Below are positions 57,284 through 64,000 of a DNA stretch of 64,000 bases, one piece after another; within the stretch, counting starts at the first letter, position 1; the number at the start of each line of letters is the position of its first letter. Made by a program: the position numbers and the translations under genes. Below the pieces are notes generated by a model. That model did not search any database, was not told the DNA's origin, and saw only the letters and a program-made list of their open reading frames with translations. The stretch spans positions 372,001 through 436,000 of the forward strand of contig CAOLHI010000650.1 in the NCBI GenBank assembly GCA_948474755.1, written 5' to 3'. This stretch comes from Ctenosaura bakeri. Taxonomy: Eukaryota; Chordata; Lepidosauria; Squamata; Iguanidae.

Positions 57284-58636
57284 TTTGTAGGCCTAAGTCC
57301 AGAGTTAAACCAAGAATGATAATAATGCTAATAATTTGCTGCCTTTTCATGAAAGCAATGTTTTGTGACTGGAGTCAGTGGTCTCATTCTACATAATTAT
57401 AAGGCCAACCCTGCCCATGCTCCACACCTCTGGCCTTTGATACACAACCACAACATCTGGTGTGAGGGAGTTCAGGATAAACATGATGCCTTACACTGCT
57501 CACTTGACAAACTGAATCTCTAGTCAGTATAATCTTCTGGCCAGACCTGAAATACACTCAGGCTACTATCAGATCTGTTTACACATTTATTTTAAACCAC
57601 CTATCTCTGTTGTTTTCCCTAAGAGTGGAACAAGAGCATTGTGTGTGCGTGTGTGCGTGATTGAGAGAGAGAGAGAAAGAGAGAGAGAAATGTGGATCCA
57701 AAACTATTCAGAAGAAGGGGGCACTGCTGTTACCTTTCCCAAATTATTCTAAACATTTTTGTGAAAATGAAGAGTTCTATTTTGGCCCTTATGTGGATAT
57801 GTTTTCCACATAACTGTTTTTACCTGTTTCCTGAACTACCTGTAGGAACTAATGCTGTTTCATGCCTGAATATCAGAACTTACAAATGTGTTGAACAAGT
57901 CAGCATTTTTAGATTATCCTTTAAGCTGGGAATTTCTGATAAATTAGGTGGTTCTCATTGCTATTGTACTAGTTATTGGGGAAACAGTTAAGTGAGAAAG
58001 TGTTTTCCTCAAAACAAATAACTTAATTTCCCAAGCTGCATCTTATTATGTCTATTTGCATTACTCAGAAGACATTGAGTTTCACAATGGATCCTAACAC
58101 AGGGTGACTAATGCATCAGTTGGTGACGCATTCATTTCTCAGTTGGGTCTCACTACTTGTGTGTCAGCCATTTTTAGACCAAATTCTACCTCCACCCACA
58201 TAGTGCTGTCATTACTTTGCTGTTTAGTATACTACATTTCTGACAATGGAAAGAAGAAGCTATTAAAAAAAAGAAATACTAATTTTGGATCAAAACCATT
58301 CAACTAATATACATGAAATCCATTTTTAAAGTCTTCATTGATGACATCCTTAAATACTAAGATTTATCAGTTCACTAACCCCAGTATTTTGACATAAAAT
58401 TGTATTGAATTAAGACAACATGTAATCAGATTCAAGGACCTGTAATTCAAAAAAAGTAACTTTTACAAGTTCTCTGAGTATATGTATTACTGAGAGATCA
58501 TATAAACATCCATCACATAAGATAGTAAGAAGAAATGTTCAACCATGAAAGAAAAACTCAATTAACCCTGTGTGCTACCATATAGTGTTTCTTTGTATAG
58601 AAATGAGTGCCAAAATAAATAAACCTTACCCAATCT
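57284..58636. other. Non-coding DNA
   Basis: (GT)n/(GA)n microsatellite at about 57639-57690. No gene recognised. Confidence 0.5.
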
Positions 58637-58748
58637 GGGACCATCCAGATATGCAATGCTACAACTCCCATCAGCCCCAGTCAGCATGCCCAATGGTTTG
58701 CTGACTGACAACACTGAATGTTCGTGGTCCACGTATCTGGAGGATCCC
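58637..58748. repeat. Short fold-back repeat
   Basis: 'gggaccatccagatatg' at the left and 'cgtatctggaggatccc' at the right are inverted relatives. The interior 'ctacaactcccatcagcccc' then 'agtcagcatgcccaatgg' is a phrase widespread in amniote genomes. A related segment lies near 43250-43310. Confidence 0.55.
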
Positions 58749-58749
58749 A

Positions 58750-59872
58750 GGGAGGATAAGATGGAATTAATCCTGCAGCAGCCACTTTAAACGTCTTCCC
58801 AAACTGTTGGTTGAGGGCTAAACCACACAAACTAACCAACAGGAATCAAGTCCTTCCTTCCTAAAACAATGCTATATAAGAAGAATGGAACAAATCGGAA
58901 ACAGTATACTCATCTACTTGCACATGGAGGATTTAAGGTTTTGTTTACCCTACCTTTTCTGAACACTATTGCATATTAGAAATGGAATCATTTACCACAC
59001 TTTCATGCTTATCAATGTAGTTTTCTGCATTTCTGTAGTTCATTTAATCTACACATTGTAAAATAATCCATTATTATCCTTTTTTCTTATAGTAAGCCCA
59101 GACAGCAAGTAGGGGTGGAAAGAAGATTTTCTATTATTCACTCACTGGTTGAAGAACGGTTTTCCTGGCAATTGGAAAATCCCTTTGGGAAGAATAATAG
59201 AGCAGCAAGACAGTTGTGCAATTTTCTTACAGTACTCAAACATTCTAAAATGTTCTGGAGGATTTTTCTTTGCAGAGGAGCACATGGCTTTTTATGCAAA
59301 GAACATGTTTTTTTAATGCACAAAATGTCTTTCTTGCACAGGAAACAGTGTTTTTTCAGCAGGAAACAGGGGAGGGTATACAAGATATATGTTTTTTGCA
59401 GAAAACCTACACAGTTTTTATGCACAGAAATGTCCTCCACAACACTTTGCAGCTTTCAAATATGAGGGAAAACTGTGCAACAACAACAAAAATCCATTTT
59501 CTCCCATAGTGAAGAGAAAACTAATTAATGTCATCCTTTTGTGCAAGGACAAAATAATCAAGAGTTTAAATTCTAGGTACTGAGACTAATGAGGGCTCTA
59601 AGAAAGAGGAGGATAACATTGGTACACTAGGGGCAGAGCATGTTTTCACTGCTACAAGAATCTTTTAAAAGTAAATCAGCAGGGAAGAAGGCCACTCCCC
59701 AAAACGAGCTTAAAAGGACTGAGAACATTCAGAAGCTGTGGAACATTGAGTACTAGCCAATACAGAAAAGAGGGACAGAAAGGAAATGGAATGGGGTATC
59801 CTAGAGGAGGATATATTGGCTGGAAAGAACCCAAAACAGGAACATTCCTACTCAGAAAAAATACACTGAACC
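58750..59872. other. Non-coding DNA with degenerate tandem repeat
   Basis: The part at 59265-59435 is a degenerate tandem repeat listed separately. Otherwise nothing recognised. Confidence 0.5.
59265..59435. repeat. Degenerate tandem repeat, unit about 19-25 bp
   Basis: Successive units follow the pattern TGCA-(A/C)A-GAAACA-(T)n: 'tgcaaagaacatgttttttt', 'tgcacaaaatgtctttct', 'tgcacaggaaacagtgtttt', 'tgcagaaaacctacacagtt', 'tgcacagaaatg'. The overlapping frames on both strands show the same periodicity and are by-products. Confidence 0.55.
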
Positions 59873-59876
59873 TTTA

Positions 59877-60156
59877 GGCCATTTCCACACTACACTGTTA
59901 TAGGCCATTTCCGCACTAGAGTGTTATAGCATGATCATTCCACTTTCAACATCCTATGGAATCCTGGGGTTTGCTATAACACTCTAGTGCAGAAATGGCC
60001 ATAGTGCTATTATTCTACTTTCTACATTCTGTGAGAAGGGCATTTAGAATTCTTAGACAGAGAACTCTTTGGCCTCAATAAACTACAAACCCCAGAATTC
60101 CACAGAAGGTTGAAAGGAGAATAATAGCACTATAACAGTGTGGTGCAGAAATGGCC
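59877..60156 (+). mobile_element. MITE family A, copy A10, hosting a nested copy
   Basis: It runs from 'ggccatttccacactacact' to 'gtggtgcagaaatggcc'. TTA is on both sides (59874-59876 and 60157-60159). Its own sequence is broken at 59902/60001 by copy A11; removing A11 and one ATA restores the usual 'actgttatagtgctatt'. Confidence 0.9.
59903..60000 (+). mobile_element. MITE family A, nested deletion copy A11 (98 bp)
   Basis: It runs from 'ggccatttccgcactagagt' to 'actctagtgcagaaatggcc'. The 28-bp ends are inverted matches with one mismatch. ATA flanks it at 59900-59902 and 60001-60003, within the host copy. About half of the family A interior is deleted. Confidence 0.92.
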
Positions 60157-60159
60157 TTA

Positions 60160-60630
60160 GTTATGATCTGATGTGGTTGAATATATTAACAAAGTTTTTG
60201 TATAAGTTCCACAAGTATAGTTGCATCTCTCAAATTCAATAGTTAAATAATTCAGAAGAATTTGTAACAAAGACTTTCTTCTGTTGCCCCTTCACCTCTT
60301 TGGTTATGCACTCCTTATAAGCACAATCTTTATGGAAGTTACAGTTCATTATGATTTACATTTTAATAAAAATAATGAAAAAAAATAAGCACAATCTTTA
60401 TAATTATCCTAATAACAGTAAGTAAACACTTTATCATCTTCCACCTCAAACTATAGCAGAAGATGTATGAGCATTTTATAGCAGTGGTTTCTATAATCAC
60501 ATCTGATGTTCATTATCTTTCAAATTCTCTGAATTAATCTCATGTGATTTTAGAAAATAAGACAAAATCTATTTCCCATTGGCTTTTGCAAACCTATTGA
60601 TTTTTGGCTACATGAAATATTTAGGTAATC
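60160..60630. other. Non-coding DNA with a tiny retroposed insert
   Basis: See the separate entry for 60317-60401. Nothing else recognised. Confidence 0.5.
60317..60401 (+). mobile_element. 51-bp A-tailed insertion with 17-bp direct repeats
   Basis: 'ataagcacaatctttat' occurs at 60317-60333 and again at 60385-60401. Between them lie 51 bp ending 'ttttaataaaaataatgaaa' and an A run, that is, an AATAAA signal followed by an A-rich tail. This is the layout of a severely 5'-truncated LINE-mediated insertion, from a LINE or an mRNA 3' end. Confidence 0.65.
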
Positions 60631-60633
60631 TGA

Positions 60634-61089
60634 GGCCATTTCCCCACAGGCTTAAAGAAATGGTGCAGATAGTCCTCCAGGGAGGACGTCTGCACCTGGA
60701 AGCAGACTGGGTCGGACCTACTTAGTGTAGTTCCCCACCTCAGCCTGCTCCAGAATGACCTGAAGTGGTCGTCCAGTGTGCTTTTGAAAGACCACTTGAA
60801 ACAGGTCTTTCAAAAGCATGGAGTACACCACTCCGTGCCCGCACTCCAGTGCAGATTTACCGGCTCGCACCAGTGCGAGCCTGCGATCTGCCAGGGACGG
60901 GCTTTAGGCTGGCGAGCTTCAGCGGTTGGTGGAGAGCCTCAACCAACCGGAAGCCGCCATCTTCGTCGCCGGAGCAGTACCGAGCAGTGGCCACGGACTG
61001 CTCCAAACCAGCCTGGACCCAAATGTGGAGCCAAGAAGTCCGGTAAGTACCGGCACGGGGCAATTCCCTCATCCCGTGCGGAAATGGCC
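60634..61089 (+). mobile_element. MITE family C, complete copy C3 (456 bp)
   Basis: It runs from 'ggccatttccccacaggctt' to 'ccgtgcggaaatggcc', flanked by TGA at 60631-60633 and 61090-61092. It contains 'agtcctccagggaggacgtc' (inverted pair) and a second inverted pair around 'gaaagaccacttgaaacagg' with 'tctttc' at 60785-60815. Frames of about 90-104 codons are shadows. Confidence 0.9.
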
Positions 61090-61092
61090 TGA

Positions 61093-64000
61093 TAATCTTC
61101 ATTAGTAGACCAAGAACTTTGAAAACAGCAAGTGGAACATTTTGGCTGTAACACCCTTATTTGGCAATAGAAAATGAAATGAAACTATGTGTTATTAATG
61201 GACGGGGGGGAAAGAAACTCAAATTCATTCTTGTGCACTCAAATAACAGGAAAGTCCACCCACCCCTTCTCTTTAATAATGTTAAAGAATTTATCTTCAT
61301 CTGTGACATCCTTTCTTGGGCCCCTTTTGATGTATTATATTGCTTCTAAATCTAGCCTACATAAGGGCAAGCTGATACATCATACATGATGTCTCTGGTT
61401 TGTAAACATGCCCTGTTCAGTGTCAATTAACTCCTTTCCTCAGACTTGAAATCACTCATGTGAGGCATTTATAAATGAACATACCTTATCCAAACATTTA
61501 TCCCTGTTTTATGAGAGAAGCTAGATAAAGTTTGTGTTAATACTACATCCATGCCTTTGAAGTAGTAAATTCTGAAAGTCCCCACTCTATAATCTTTTTA
61601 GGAATCTGAACTGAAGATGTCTTTTGTACACACTATTAACATACTAAGGAATTCTAGCTTCAAAGGAAGTTGTATATCAGTGCCTACTTGACCATGGAAA
61701 GTCTAGTTGACATTTAGCTGATCCTGAATGAACATCTTGCACTAGTTCAGCTGTTGAATTCACACCCTACCAACTATTCCCTTTCCCCCAGAGTTCCTTT
61801 TGTAAGACTGCACATGGAAAGAGGTCATATCTCACCTATGTTCTTGGGAGATTGCTTTCTCTCATGTTATCAATAGAGATATGAATCATTGTCTCCTAAC
61901 CTGATAGATCTTAATTGTCAAAACCGTTTCAGCACAACAACAACCATGTACAGCTAGTAGAAAATGTAGCAGTATATCTTACATTTTCATTTTCTTCATA
62001 AGTTGGCTGTTTTGGTTTGTTTTCTTTTTTATATGTATAGTTTCTTCTTCCCATGCAAGTTATCAGTAAAATATTGATACATCTTGGGTAGTTACAGTAA
62101 TGGCAAACCTCAGGAAACAGTAGCCCATAAAACAAGTAATGGAACAAATGGTGTGATGTGCTGCTTAACCCCAGAATTTTGAGGTAATAGATTACGATAG
62201 AACACATTAACTGTTAGTTGTTCGTTGTGTTGGTTATGAACATCCTATACTATTGTTTCAGGGACTGAAACAAGGCCCCAGGGCATTCCTTTTTCCATGC
62301 AATAGAAGTAAGGATTTTTTCTGTTATTCATTGTGGGACTTTAGCTGACAGCTATGGCAGCCCCAGCTTTTTCTAAATTCTTTTGTTTTCTTTCTTCAGA
62401 TAGAATCCAGGTTATGTGGGACAGGCGCAGCTTCTTCATAAGACTAACAGCACTATCCAGGCAACCTTTTAGGTGTACTAAAATTAAATTTGGAGCACCT
62501 TGTAGCTACCAATCTAGGATGGCCTCATCCCCCTATTGGAGTTCCTGGGGGAGGGGCTTTCTAAGCCAAGGTAATATAATGTAGCATTAATGCATCAGTG
62601 CATTAAACTAAACTAAAAAATACATTGTGTATGTTATGAGCAGTCTTGTTGTTGCAGGACCACAGGGACAAGGAGACCAATATTGTGACCAATATTGAGT
62701 AAAAAGCAGGATAGAAAATAAAGCAAGGAAGGAAGGAAGGAAGGAAGGAAGGAAGGAAGGAAGGAAGGAAGGAAGGAAGGAAGGAAGGGCAAGAGCTGAC
62801 ACAGTGGGTTGAAACAAGAAAAATTAAGAGGTCCCCCCAGCACTTTTCAATAATATTCCAAGCTCTGCTTAATCCCCCATGCCACTCTCAGAATGTTGGC
62901 ATCACGTTAGTTTGAAGGCTTATAACAAGCAATGAAACAAATTGCATTTCAAGTCATGTTTTACACTGTGGCTGATTCTCACAAAAGCCTTACAAAGTCA
63001 ATAAAAGTTCTTTATCTGCATACATAGTGCTTTCCCCATCACTGGAGAAAATGTGCTGACTGTCATTTATGACACTTTATTTGTGCATGTTCCCAGTACA
63101 CTGGGTTATTTTTCAATTTTTTTTCTCAGATACAAAGCTTGTAATATTTTCATTAATGTTTGACCACCAGTATCATTAATTCTAGCTATTGCAGCCTTCA
63201 GTCATTTAAAGAAGAAAAGATGTGGGGGGGGAGAGCAGATGTGTGTAATAGAAGATAAGGCTACACTATGCAGCAAGACATCTGCTGCTATGTTGGCAGG
63301 ACAAATCTACTCTTCAAAAGGCAGAGTAATAAGAGCTAGGTAAACCTAGGAAAGGAGACATGCCAGCAAGGTCTGGAAGAAATAATCCTGTGTAGAAAAG
63401 CAATTGTCACAAAACTGGAAGGGGGCAGTGTTCCAAGAACACTGGTGAAATACTATAGAGCCATATGCTCATGTTCTTGTTCTAATTTTCATTAATGTCT
63501 AAATGCAAAAAAAAAAAAAAAAAAAACCCTCATTAATTTGGCATAAGGTCATCAAAAATGACAGAAACTGAGGTTCCTTGGAAATTTTTCCAACAGATCT
63601 GTTTTAATGAAGCAGACAGGCAAGTGTTGATTCAATGCAAAATGTGCAAATCTATTAGGAAATATACAGGGTAAAAAAGAAAAAAAACTTCAAGGTTGAG
63701 AGCAGATGGAGAATGATATGCCTGTCTTTAATAAAGACTCTCAATTCTTCAGGCAAAAGAAATCGATGACTTTTATAAAGTCAGATAGGGGCACAGAGCT
63801 CAAAGTGAGTGCAAAATGAATTATTATATGGCTGAAAAGCAGTTAAGAGGCTCAACTATGATAAGTCTTCTTACATCCCCTGTCTGTCACTCAAGAAGAT
63901 TAGACAGCAAATAGGGACCTGGCCTTTTTCGTTTAAGGTCAGCCTGGTGAGCTTTCCCCGTTTTTCTGACTAAATGCTAGAAATGGACACTAACGTGCTT
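61093..64000. other. Non-coding DNA to the window end
   Basis: AT-rich, with a (GGAA)n microsatellite at 62727-62788 and a poly(A) tract at about 63509-63526. No gene, RNA or defined repeat recognised. Confidence 0.5.
62727..62788. repeat. (GGAA)n microsatellite
   Basis: About 15 GGAA units in a pure run. Frames over it on the minus strand are Leu-Pro-Ser-Phe repeats and not genes. Confidence 0.95.

Noticed and set aside
1..64000. A multi-gene novel system
   Set aside because: No gene cluster, conserved frames or co-directed coding sequences were found. The organised signals are all transposable elements and simple repeats.

Overview
This window looks like intergenic or deep intronic DNA from a squamate reptile, most likely a lizard. 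The strongest evidence is its repeat content: 5S-rRNA-derived SINEs, tRNA-derived SINEs whose tails resemble the 3' end of Bov-B LINEs, RTE/Bov-B reverse-transcriptase relics, a CR1 3' end, and many short palindromic DNA transposons. The species and locus cannot be named from the sequence. I found no convincing protein-coding exon, functional RNA gene, operon, CRISPR array or bacterial-style system. The open frames are short, lack recognisable domains, or fall inside repeats.

Layout. 1-1.4 kb: a Tigger-like element, a 5S-type SINE and a GC-rich MITE (family B). 1.4-9 kb: mostly AT-rich unique-looking DNA with a 184-bp palindrome and a truncated family A MITE. 9-12.3 kb: a family C MITE, a probable LINE 3' relic, and a family D MITE. 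13.3-22.9 kb: tRNA-type SINEs, a CR1 3' end, GAAG-type microsatellites and a ~750-bp fold-back repeat. 26-35 kb: family A copies, SINEs, a Bov-B RT relic and a second family B copy. 35.7-38.1 kb: a family C copy, a 5S-type SINE and a hairpin repeat. 41.5-43.6 kb: a Bov-B relic, a reversed family C copy, a possible LTR fragment, and a perfectly matched inverted duplication. 47.6-48.8 kb: two family A copies and two SINEs. 50.3-51.5 kb: a Tigger-like element split by a 759-bp extremely GC-rich family B copy. 51.8-56.2 kb: two related LTRs of about 915 bp, both read on the minus strand, with TATA boxes and poly(A) signals. 56.8-61.1 kb: family B, nested family A and family C copies.

The most interesting signal is a group of four MITE families (A-D) that share a terminal motif close to GGCCCTTTTCGCAC and are usually flanked by matching 3-bp direct repeats. 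The 3-bp repeats are varied (TTA, ATA, TTT, TAG, TAA, CAG, TAT, TGA, CTC). Two insertions can be checked inside the window itself: a family A copy nested in another family A copy, and a family B copy within a Tigger-like element whose uninterrupted relative lies at 161-620. No transposase for these families is present here. Family names are given from recognition of sequence features, not from a database search.
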